A stretch of DNA of 9,926 nucleotides from positions 1 through 9,926 of the forward strand of contig JAQVLS010000047.1 of assembly GCA_028704035.1 (NCBI GenBank). Reading direction: 5' to 3'. Source of the DNA: Desulfotomaculaceae bacterium (GTDB lineage: Bacteria; Bacillota; Desulfotomaculia; Desulfotomaculales; Pelotomaculaceae). The notes below the pieces were generated by a model. The model was given only the letters and a program-made list of their open reading frames with translations, searched no databases and had not been told where the DNA came from. Below, in pieces: positions 1-5,871 of the stretch; position 1 is the first letter of the stretch; each line of letters begins with the position of its first letter. The position numbers and the translations under genes are program-made.

Positions 1-672
1 TGCTGTAATGCCCAACAGGGCCGCTGTCCCGGTATCTGTGAGCACCGCGCCGGGTACTATCTCTCGAACGGCTTTCATTCGGGTATAAACTTCTGGTATT
101 TGCTCTGTAAAGATTAAATCCTTCAGCGACTCGCCTTTGTCCATGAACTCTTTCCACAAGCGGAATCTGAGCGTGCGGTTGCTTTCCTCAGCGCTGAAAC
201 CATGATCTTGCACAGCTGCGGCAAGCCGGGCAGGGAAAGGCTGTTCAAAGGCGGCCAGGGCTTTTTGAAATGCCGGCAGGTCGATATCTCCCAGCCATAT
301 TTTATCGGCGTCAGCGGGTACGGTTTCGACCAGTTCAATCCCCATCTGGCGGATTCTGGTTAGATTGTCACTGAAGGTATATGCGGCCTGTGTTGTCGCG
401 TAGACTTTCAAGCCTGCTGCCAGGTGCTGTCTCACAGCAGAAAAACAGGCCCCGCCGCCCATTACATGACCATTAAGATAAATGCTATGCCTCTGCTGCG
501 TTGCCCGGCGGATCTGTCCGGCGACAAGCCGCGTCCGGCTTGGCATCACCAATTTGGGACAATTCTCTATGTTTTTCCCGGCCTGATAGACTAACACATC
601 CTGGGTCCCCGAACCAACATCAATCACCAGGGTATCTTGCTTAAATAATTCGCTTCCACATACTGTCACCAT
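1..672 (-). CDS. DUF1786 (COG4012) family protein, C-terminus outside window
   Basis: An open frame of 224 codons runs from an ATG at 672-670 to the left edge without a stop, so the C-terminus is missing. An AAAGGAG ribosome binding site lies a few bases upstream. Residues 14-24 read LVIDVGSGTQD, the phosphate-binding loop style of the actin/Hsp70/sugar-kinase (ASKHA) fold. Further on are a glycine-rich VMGGGACF segment (about residues 71-78) and a GDIDLPAF segment. These match my memory of the DUF1786/COG4012 family, found in archaea and clostridia and sometimes loosely labelled as pyruvate formate-lyase activating protein. No radical-SAM CxxxCxxC motif is visible in this part, so that label is not supported. 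The biochemical role is unknown; ATP binding is inferred from the loop only. The gene is divergent from the tRNA and stress operon and probably belongs to a separate unit continuing to the left. Confidence 0.8.
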   Translation of the reverse strand, partial: MVTVCGSELFKQDTLVIDVGSGTQDVLVYQAGKNIENCPKLVMPSRTRLVAGQIRRATQQRHSIYLNGHVMGGGACFSAVRQHLAAGLKVYATTQAAYTFSDNLTRIRQMGIELVETVPADADKIWLGDIDLPAFQKALAAFEQPFPARLAAAVQDHGFSAEESNRTLRFRLWKEFMDKGESLKDLIFTEQIPEVYTRMKAVREIVPGAVLTDTGTAALLGITA

Positions 673-707
673 TGACGCTCCTTTGCTTGTCTTTTTGTTC
701 TTGTCAT
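666..707 (-). CDS. Possible 13-codon basic leader ORF overlapping the DUF1786 start
   Basis: ATG at 707-705 is preceded by a good GGAGG (717-713) with 5 nt spacing. It encodes MTRTKRQAKERQW and stops at TGA 668-666, overlapping the downstream ATG (672-670) by 7 nt in another frame. Six of the 13 residues are Lys or Arg. Its ribosome binding site is stronger than expected for noise, and the overlap would allow translational coupling. It could be a leader peptide or simply chance; I do not recognise the sequence. Confidence 0.35.
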   Translation of the reverse strand: MTRTKRQAKERQW

Positions 708-752
708 ATTAACCTCCATTTCTGTTAACTGTATCTTATCAAACTCTTCGAA

Positions 753-761
753 ATTATATCA
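753..761 (-). promoter_or_regulatory. Extended -10 promoter for mini-ORF/DUF1786
   Basis: On the minus strand, TGA is followed directly by a perfect TATAAT (758-753), giving an extended -10. No convincing -35 lies 16-18 bp upstream, which is acceptable for extended -10 promoters. Transcription would start near 746, leaving a leader of about 40 nt before the mini-ORF and about 75 nt before the DUF1786 ATG. Confidence 0.5.
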
Positions 762-840
762 CCCACCCGTGAAGGAAAGAGACAAAAAGAATGAACGTCG
801 CTCTGTCTCCCCTGTTTCCTGAATAAACACAAGTGCTGCC

Positions 841-869
841 TTGACTTAAGACGGCAGGTGTAGTATATT
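841..869 (+). promoter_or_regulatory. Sigma-A promoter of tRNA-Asn
   Basis: TTGACT (841-846) and TATATT (864-869) are separated by exactly 17 bp. This is near consensus, as expected for a stable RNA gene. Predicted start is near 876, about 18 nt before the mature tRNA 5' end. Confidence 0.75.
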
Positions 870-893
870 TGTATACGATTATAATACCGATGT

Positions 894-968
894 TCCTCGA
901 TAGCTCAACGGTAGAGCAACCGGCTGTTAACCGGTAGGCTGTAGGTTCGAATCCTACTCGGGGAGCCA
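894..968 (+). tRNA. tRNA-Asn (anticodon GTT)
   Basis: A full cloverleaf can be drawn. The acceptor stem is TCCTCGA (894-900) with TCGGGGA (958-964), with one T-G wobble. The D-arm lies around 903-917. The anticodon stem is ACCGG/CCGGT (919-923/931-935) with loop CTGTTAA and anticodon GTT (926-928). The T-stem is GTAGG/CCTAC with loop TTCGAAT (946-952). Discriminator G965 is followed by an encoded CCA (966-968). The 75-nt gene has its own promoter and terminator, so it is a single-gene unit. It decodes asparagine AAC/AAU codons. Confidence 0.96.
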
Positions 969-980
969 TTTTATTTTATG

Positions 981-1005
981 AAATCGCGCTGTGGCGCGGT
1001 TTTTT
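981..1005 (+). terminator. Rho-independent terminator of tRNA-Asn
   Basis: AAATCGCGC (981-989) pairs with GCGCGGTTT (994-1002) around a TGTG loop, with one T-G wobble, and runs into a T-tract (1000-1005). It ends the tRNA transcript and insulates the ctsR promoter. Confidence 0.8.
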
Positions 1006-1046
1006 ATGTTTTTCAAAGCCCCGCAAAGGGAAGAATAAAAAAAGTA

Positions 1047-1063
1047 TTGATAATTATTATCAA
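1047..1063. promoter_or_regulatory. Fur-type 7-1-7 inverted repeat on the -35 element
   Basis: The sequence TTGATAATTATTATCAA is a perfect inverted repeat: 8 bp, a central T, 8 bp. Its inner 15 bp (1048-1062) equal the Bacillus Fur core TGATAATNATTATCA at every fixed position. The related PerR box (TTATAATNATTATAA) differs at two symmetric positions. Binding here would occlude the -35 element. AT-richness makes a chance match possible, and no Fur gene is in the window, so the regulator assignment is inference. Confidence 0.5.
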
Positions 1064-1076
1064 TTTCCATTATAAT
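1047..1076 (+). promoter_or_regulatory. Sigma-A promoter of the ctsR-mcsA-mcsB-clpC operon
   Basis: TTGATA (1047-1052) and a perfect TATAAT (1071-1076) are 18 bp apart, predicting a start near 1083. The -35 lies inside a perfect inverted repeat, and the start-site region lies beside the CtsR-type operator. The promoter is therefore placed for repression from both sides. Confidence 0.75.
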
Positions 1077-1084
1077 AAAGTAAA

Positions 1085-1101
1085 GGTCAGTCAATGTCAA
1101 A
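1085..1101 (+). promoter_or_regulatory. CtsR-type heptad direct-repeat operator
   Basis: GGTCAGTCAATGTCAAA fits the CtsR operator RGTCAAA-NAN-RGTCAAA at 12 of 15 fixed positions. The left heptad is GGTCAGT and the right is TGTCAAA. It begins right after the predicted transcription start and covers the ATG at 1094. Its position in front of ctsR fits the known autoregulation of this operon in Firmicutes. I saw no second copy in front of clpC or radA. Confidence 0.65.
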
Positions 1102-1579
1102 GGATTTGATAAGTTTGAATAACATTTCAGATTTGATTGAACGTTATTTAAAGCAGCTCCTGGCTGAAGGCAATAGGGAATTTGTTGAGGTGCAGCGCAG
1201 TGATCTAGCCTTGCGTTTTAGTTGTGTTCCTTCCCAAATAAATTATGTGCTGACGACACGATTTTCTGCCGGGCATGGTTATTTTGTGGAGAGCAGGCGG
1301 GGAAGCGGCGGGTACATCCGGATCATTAAGATTCCCCTTGGCCGGAAGTCTGATACGGTTCTTGAACTGTGCGACATAATCGGTGATGCAATTTCCCAGG
1401 CAGATGCGGATGGTGTGATCAAACGACTGCTGGAAGAAAAGTTTATATCTTTACGCGAAGCCAGGGTTATGCACGCAGCGGTAGACGGAAACATTTTAAA
1501 GTTAAGTATGCCTGTACGGGATAAGTTGAGAGCGCTCCTGCTGAAGGCCATGATAAAAGCCATTCTGCGCGGCGGTTAG
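1094..1579 (+). CDS. ctsR: CtsR, transcriptional repressor of class III stress genes
   Basis: CtsR represses clp and ctsR operons by binding heptad repeats as a dimer, and heat and McsB activity relieve it. The 161 residues match the family (about 154). Residues 11-80 form the winged helix-turn-helix, including VPSQINYVLTTRF (45-57) and the wing ESRRGSGGYIRI (66-77). The rest is the C-terminal dimer/ClpC-contact domain, with RLLEEKFISLREARVM (111-126) and RDKLRALLLKAM (142-153). The wing loop reads RGSGG, where Bacillus has the temperature-sensing RGGGG. The start is uncertain: ATG 1094 has AAAGG at 1082-1086, but this lies at the predicted transcription start. TTG 1115 has AAAGG at 1099-1103 and would begin MNNISDLIE, closer to the Bacillus N-terminus. 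It is the first gene of the four-gene operon. Confidence 0.95.
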   Translation: MSKDLISLNNISDLIERYLKQLLAEGNREFVEVQRSDLALRFSCVPSQINYVLTTRFSAGHGYFVESRRGSGGYIRIIKIPLGRKSDTVLELCDIIGDAISQADADGVIKRLLEEKFISLREARVMHAAVDGNILKLSMPVRDKLRALLLKAMIKAILRGG

Positions 1580-1606
1580 CGTTTATTTTGAAAGGAGAAT
1601 AGATTT

Positions 1607-2134
1607 ATGTTCTGTGAAAAATGTAATCAGCGGCCGGCGACGGTACACATTGCAGAAATTATAAATGGACAGAAACAAGAAACCCACCTTTGTGAAATAT
1701 GCGCCAAAGAAATCAAAATTCATGGATTTGGCTTTTTCCCGCAGATGAATTTGAATAAATTCATGGCGGGTCTTTTAAATGGCGATTTTAACGGCAGTAG
1801 CTATAATCAAACTGGTGCCACAGGCAAAGTATGTGAAAAATGCGGAGTTTCAGAAGAACAGTTCGCCAATAAGGGACTTTTGGGATGTGGCGAATGCTAT
1901 CCTTATTTTGAGGAAAAGATGCTCCCGCTTTTGCGTAGAATCCACGGCAACATGCGTCATGTCGGTAAAATCCCGGAACGCAAGGGCGGCCGGGCTAGAT
2001 TGGTTAAAGAAATCGAGATCGCCAAAAGACAGCTTAAGGAAGCCGTTGATCATGAAGAATTTGAACTGGCAGCTCAGCTGCGCGATAATATCCGTCAGCT
2101 TGAAAAAAGTTTTGAAGAGGGGGGTGAGGGGTAA
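1607..2134 (+). CDS. mcsA: McsA, zinc-binding activator of McsB kinase
   Basis: McsA binds zinc and stimulates the arginine kinase McsB; in Bacillus it also links redox and metal stress to CtsR release. The 175-residue protein has four CxxC pairs: C3/C6, C29/C32, C76/C79 and C94/C97, enough for two zinc sites. A UvrB/UvrC-type UVR motif follows near residues 134-169, containing LKEAVDHEEFELAAQLRD (143-160). A related UVR motif sits in ClpC. The length is close to Bacillus McsA (about 185). The ATG has AAAGGAG at 1591-1597. It follows ctsR by 27 nt and abuts mcsB with no spacer. All metal-binding cysteines are intact, so it should be functional. Confidence 0.95.
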   Translation: MFCEKCNQRPATVHIAEIINGQKQETHLCEICAKEIKIHGFGFFPQMNLNKFMAGLLNGDFNGSSYNQTGATGKVCEKCGVSEEQFANKGLLGCGECYPYFEEKMLPLLRRIHGNMRHVGKIPERKGGRARLVKEIEIAKRQLKEAVDHEEFELAAQLRDNIRQLEKSFEEGGEG

Positions 2135-3211
2135 GTGCCTATTAATGGTAAAACCAGCAGCGCGAACAGCCGCTGGATGAATTCTGACGGACCGGATGCG
2201 GGTATTGTAATCAGCAGTCGGATCAGAATTGCTAGGAACCTGGCAGGTGTTCCCTTTCCCCACCTGTTAGAGCCGGAAAAATCCATGGAGGTTATTAACG
2301 AAATCAAGAAAGCTTTAGAAAATAAAGAAGCTGCAGATCTTATCGGCAACATGGAATTAACCCTGATGAATGATTTGTCGCTGCTTGAACGGCAGATATT
2401 GGTGGATAAGCACCTGATTAGTCTCGAGCTTTTAAACAACTTTCAATCTAGAGCGGCAGCGATCCGTGATGATGAAGCTGTCACAGTAATGATAAATGAA
2501 GAGGATCATCTGCGTATCCAGTGCCTTTTTTCCGGTCTGCGTCTAAAAGAAGCCTGGGCGGTTGTGAACAATATTGACGACGGACTGGAAAGGACTCTGG
2601 ACTACGCCTTTTCAGAAAAACTTGGTTACCTTACTTCATGCCCGACAAATACCGGGACTGGCCTGCGTGCTTCAGTCATGCTTCATCTCACAGGGCTAAA
2701 AATAACAAACCAGTTAGGCGGAGTCTTTAACGCCATAAGCAAGCTGGGCTTGACGGTGCGGGGCCTTTACGGTGAGGGGACAGAAGCGCTGGGAGATCTG
2801 TTCCAAATATCAAACCAGATTACACTGGGGCAGTCAGAGGATGAAATAATAAATAATCTTATTTCCATCACCAAGCAGCTGTTGGCCCAGGAACAAGAGT
2901 CCCGCCAGGTTTTATACCGGGAGAGGCGCGAGGTTATTGAAGATCGCGTTTGCCGGGCTTATGGCATATTAAAGTGCGCAAGGATTCTGGCCATGGAAGA
3001 GACAATGCGGATGTTGTCAGATCTGCGGCTGGGGATAGAATTAAAAATAATTTCCGGGATACAGGAAAAACTCATTAATGAGTTAATAGTAAAGATCAGG
3101 CCCGCTTTTTTAATAAAAACGGCCGGACAGGATATGTCAAAAAGAAAGTTGGATATAGCCAGGGCAGGCCTGATCAGAAAAGAGTTTGAGAACGGTCACA
3201 TAGGACATTGA
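2135..3211 (+). CDS. mcsB: McsB, protein-arginine kinase
   Basis: McsB transfers phosphate from ATP to arginine side chains, tagging proteins for ClpC-ClpP and inactivating CtsR. The 358 residues follow the guanido-kinase plan. The nucleotide-binding SSRIRIARN is at 27-35 and NEEDHLRIQ at 121-129. The catalytic-cysteine segment TSCPTNTGTGLRAS is at 167-180 (Cys169). The flexible loop GEGTEALG is at 213-220, followed by FQISNQITLG. The phospho-arginine-sensing motif RDxxRA near the C-terminus here reads LDIARA (339-344), so its first arginine is missing. The start is a GTG directly after the mcsA TAA, with its GA-rich ribosome binding site (about 2116-2130) inside the end of mcsA, which indicates translational coupling. 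Catalysis should be intact; allosteric control may differ. Confidence 0.95.
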   Translation: MPINGKTSSANSRWMNSDGPDAGIVISSRIRIARNLAGVPFPHLLEPEKSMEVINEIKKALENKEAADLIGNMELTLMNDLSLLERQILVDKHLISLELLNNFQSRAAAIRDDEAVTVMINEEDHLRIQCLFSGLRLKEAWAVVNNIDDGLERTLDYAFSEKLGYLTSCPTNTGTGLRASVMLHLTGLKITNQLGGVFNAISKLGLTVRGLYGEGTEALGDLFQISNQITLGQSEDEIINNLISITKQLLAQEQESRQVLYRERREVIEDRVCRAYGILKCARILAMEETMRMLSDLRLGIELKIISGIQEKLINELIVKIRPAFLIKTAGQDMSKRKLDIARAGLIRKEFENGHIGH

Positions 3212-3244
3212 CATAAAGACATGTCATTAAATGAATGGAATGTC
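3204..3244. repeat. Cluster of GACAT/ATGTC pentamers, mcsB end to clpC leader
   Basis: GACAT occurs at 3204-3208, 3210-3214 and 3218-3222. Its complement ATGTC occurs at 3221-3225 and 3240-3244. The last two are parts of an ATGTCAT repeat 19 bp apart. A perfect TTGACA (3208-3213) lies within the mcsB stop region, but no good -10 follows at 16-18 bp. The cluster occupies the 66-nt mcsB-clpC gap. It does not match the CtsR heptad well, and its function is unknown. Confidence 0.3.
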
Positions 3245-3277
3245 ATCACTCACGACTAATATTGGAGGTGTTGAAAT

Positions 3278-5710
3278 ATGTTTGGCAGATTTACCGAACG
3301 TGCGCAAAAAGTGTTGTTATTTGCCCGGGAAGAAGCGAAAAAGGCTAATTACCCTAATATCGGGACGGAACACTTGCTTTTGGGACTGATCCGGGAAGGG
3401 GAAAGCATCGCGGCTAAAGTCCTTCTTACATTGGGGTTAGATGCTGGTAAGGTAAGAGAGGCTGTAGCACAAATGGTTGAAACGAGTAATGAACCAGCCC
3501 TGCCCGAACCTTCCCTTACGGCTAGGGCTAAAAAAGTTCTGGAACTATCTTTGGATGAAGCACGCCGTATGGGAAATAATTATGTCGGTCCTGAACACCT
3601 CCTTCTGGGTTTAATTAGAGAAGGCGAAGGTGTCGCGGCGAGTATACTAAGCGCCATGGGGGCCGATTACCGCAGACTGCGGACCATGGTCGCTCACCTG
3701 CAAGGGGGGCAGACTCCGCCTGAAAGCCAAGCGCAGGACCAGAACAAAGCCATTTCTACCCAAACCCTTGACCAGTTCGGGCGGGATCTTACTTTAATGG
3801 CCAAAGAAGACAAGCTGGACCCTGTGGTGGGCCGGGAAAAAGAGATTGAAAGAGTAATTCAGGTACTTTCCAGGCGCACCAAGAACAACCCCGTCCTGAT
3901 CGGCGAACCCGGTGTTGGGAAGACAGCTGTGGCCGAGGGGTTGGCCCAGCGCATTACAACCGGTAATGTTCCTGAAATCCTCATTAATAAAAAATTGGTT
4001 ACACTCGATATGGGTTCCCTGGTAGCTGGTACCAAATACCGGGGGGAATTTGAGGAGCGCTTAAAGAAGATTATTGAAGAGATCCGCCAGGCCGGGAATA
4101 TTATAATGTTTATCGACGAGCTTCATACACTGGTAGGAGCAGGCGCCGCGGAAGGGGCCATAGATGCCGCCAACATCCTGAAACCAGCCCTGGCCAGGGG
4201 TAAACTGCAGTGTATCGGCGCCACTACCCTTGATGAGTACCGCAAACATATTGAAAAGGACGCCGCGCTCGAGCGGCGCTTCCAGCCCATTATCGTGTCC
4301 GAGCCGACGGTAGAAGAGTCTATCCAGATTTTGCAAGGGCTCAGGGACAGGTACGAAGCGCACCACAGGGTCAGGATTACCGACGCCGCCCTTGATGCGG
4401 CCGCGAGGTTGTCCAGCAGATATATTACCGACCGGTTTCTGCCGGATAAAGCTATTGATCTGATGGATGAGGCCGGCTCCAGGGTGAGATTGCAGGCATT
4501 TGTGGCGCCGCCGGAATTAAAAGAATTGGAAAAAAAATTAGAAGATTTGCAAAAAGAAAAAGAAGCTGCGATAAACGGCCAGGAATTTGAAAAGGCCGCT
4601 GAATTGAGGGATCAGGAACAAAAATTACGGTTAGAGCTTGATGAGAGCAGGGAATCATGGAAACAAAGAACAAGCGGTGCAGAATTGGTGGTTGACGAGG
4701 ACGCAATAGCCCATATCGTTTCGACTTGGACCGGGGTCCCGGTGAAGAAGTTGACAGAGGGAGAATCTGAAAGGCTATTGAAAATGGAAGAAATTCTGCA
4801 CCAACGCGTCGTTGGGCAGGATGAAGCAATACAGGCCATAGCGAGAGCTATACGCAGAGCCCGGGCGGGCTTAAAAGATCCGAGGCGTCCTGTTGGTTCC
4901 TTCATCTTTCTGGGGCCGACCGGCGTGGGTAAGACTGAGCTGGCCAGAGCCCTGGCAGAGGTTCTTTTCGGCAACGAGGAAGCTATGGTCCGGATCGACA
5001 TGTCTGAGTACATGGAAAAATTCGCAGTCTCCCGGCTGGTAGGCGCTCCCCCCGGCTATGTCGGATATGACGAGGGGGGACAGCTGACCGAGGCTGTACG
5101 GCGTAAACCATACACGGTGGTACTGCTGGATGAGATTGAAAAGGCTCACCCGGATGTCTTCAATATCCTATTGCAGGTGATGGAGGACGGCAGACTGACA
5201 GACGCCGGCGGGCGTACAGTAGATTTTAGAAATACCGTGTTGATTATGACCTCAAACGTGGGTCTGCACACAATCAGAAGAGAAGCAGTTTTGGGCTTTA
5301 GGACGGGTGAGCAGGAAAAGTCTAATTACGAAAATATGAAGAAGAGGATAACTGATGAACTGCGCCGGACCTTCCGGCCCGAATTTCTCAACCGGATCGA
5401 CGAAACTATAGTCTTCCACTCCCTTACAGAAGAACACATTAAAGATATCGTAGGTCTAATGCTGAAAGTAGTGATCGCCAGGATGAAGGAAAACGAGGTT
5501 GAAGTTGAGGTTGCTGAAGAGGTCAAAGCTCTTCTGGTCAGAGAGGGTTTTGATGAGGCATACGGCGCCAGGCCGCTGCGGCGGGCCATATTACGCCTTG
5601 TGGAAGACCGTCTGTCCGAGGAATTGCTGAAAGGTACATTCCACCGTGGTGACCGGGTACTACTTGATGTGGACGAGACCGGCAATGAAACAAAAGTAGT
5701 AAAATTGTAA
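3278..5710 (+). CDS. clpC: ClpC, AAA+ unfoldase of the ClpCP protease
   Basis: ClpC is a hexameric Hsp100 unfoldase that feeds damaged or arginine-phosphorylated proteins to ClpP in the cytoplasm. The 810 residues show every expected part. Two Clp-N repeats cover about 5-140, with GTEH (Glu31) and GPEH (Glu106), the phospho-arginine pocket acids known from Bacillus. AAA-1 has Walker A GEPGVGKT (209-216), Walker B MFIDE (277-281) and ERRF (332-335). The middle coiled coil carries a UVR motif (about 418-453). AAA-2 has GPTGVGKT (546-553) and VVLLDE (614-619). The ClpP-docking tripeptide LGF is at 672-674. The ending GARPLRRAI (763-771) is typical of the C-terminal domain. GGAGGTG (3264-3270) precedes the ATG by 7 nt. 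It is the last gene of the CtsR operon; no frameshift or lost catalytic residue is seen. Confidence 0.98.
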   Translation: MFGRFTERAQKVLLFAREEAKKANYPNIGTEHLLLGLIREGESIAAKVLLTLGLDAGKVREAVAQMVETSNEPALPEPSLTARAKKVLELSLDEARRMGNNYVGPEHLLLGLIREGEGVAASILSAMGADYRRLRTMVAHLQGGQTPPESQAQDQNKAISTQTLDQFGRDLTLMAKEDKLDPVVGREKEIERVIQVLSRRTKNNPVLIGEPGVGKTAVAEGLAQRITTGNVPEILINKKLVTLDMGSLVAGTKYRGEFEERLKKIIEEIRQAGNIIMFIDELHTLVGAGAAEGAIDAANILKPALARGKLQCIGATTLDEYRKHIEKDAALERRFQPIIVSEPTVEESIQILQGLRDRYEAHHRVRITDAALDAAARLSSRYITDRFLPDKAIDLMDEAGSRVRLQAFVAPPELKELEKKLEDLQKEKEAAINGQEFEKAAELRDQEQKLRLELDESRESWKQRTSGAELVVDEDAIAHIVSTWTGVPVKKLTEGESERLLKMEEILHQRVVGQDEAIQAIARAIRRARAGLKDPRRPVGSFIFLGPTGVGKTELARALAEVLFGNEEAMVRIDMSEYMEKFAVSRLVGAPPGYVGYDEGGQLTEAVRRKPYTVVLLDEIEKAHPDVFNILLQVMEDGRLTDAGGRTVDFRNTVLIMTSNVGLHTIRREAVLGFRTGEQEKSNYENMKKRITDELRRTFRPEFLNRIDETIVFHSLTEEHIKDIVGLMLKVVIARMKENEVEVEVAEEVKALLVREGFDEAYGARPLRRAILRLVEDRLSEELLKGTFHRGDRVLLDVDETGNETKVVKL

Positions 5711-5750
5711 CGAATGACACTGTGAGTGAAAAATTCACCTGTTCAGATAA

Positions 5751-5783
5751 AAAAGGGCGTCTTATTTTAATGGGCGCCTTTTA
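5751..5783 (+). terminator. Rho-independent terminator after clpC
   Basis: AAAAGGGCGTCT pairs with GGGCGCCTTTT around a loop of about 9 nt, with a one-base G bulge and wobble pairs, and ends in a short TTTTAT. It lies 40 bp after the clpC stop. The short T-tract suggests partial read-through. A smaller hairpin, GTGAA/TTCAC (5726-5738), lies just upstream. Confidence 0.6.
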
Positions 5784-5814
5784 TAATAATGCAGGTGCTT
5801 GAAGGCCAGGCCGC

Positions 5815-5843
5815 TTGTAGTATGTCTTTCTAAATGTTATAAT
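5815..5843 (+). promoter_or_regulatory. Promoter of radA-disA
   Basis: TTGTAG (5815-5820) and a perfect TATAAT (5838-5843) are 17 bp apart. TG at 5835-5836 makes it an extended -10. Transcription should begin near 5850, about 20 nt before the radA start. No CtsR heptads are visible, so the DNA-integrity genes appear uncoupled from CtsR here. Confidence 0.65.
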
Positions 5844-5871
5844 CTAGTAATAATTAAAATTTGGAGAATTC

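Noticed and set aside
771..832. GAGAC/GTCTC inverted repeat between DUF1786 and the tRNA as a terminator or riboswitch
   Set aside because: The loop is long, the stem short and bulged, no T-tract follows, and no known leader motif is recognisable.
894..968. tRNA-Asn as an integration (att) site
   Set aside because: No repeated tRNA 3' fragment, integrase or foreign-looking gene is present; conserved core genes follow directly.
754..969. A 71-codon minus-strand frame across the tRNA, beginning MAPRVGFEPTAYR
   Set aside because: It is the familiar false protein from reading a tRNA gene on the reverse strand; the tRNA cloverleaf explains the sequence.
1779..2180. A 133-codon plus-strand frame overlapping mcsA
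   Set aside because: It is out of frame with McsA, whose zinc motifs and UVR domain are clear, and has no own ribosome binding site or recognisable domain.
3208..3236. A separate clpC promoter using TTGACA at 3208-3213
   Set aside because: No acceptable -10 follows at 16-18 bp; the closest hexamer, ATGAAT, is poor.
4061..5685. Several minus-strand frames of 90-130 codons opposite clpC
   Set aside because: They are shadows of the conserved ClpC frame, rich in Ser/Arg/Pro and with no recognisable motif.
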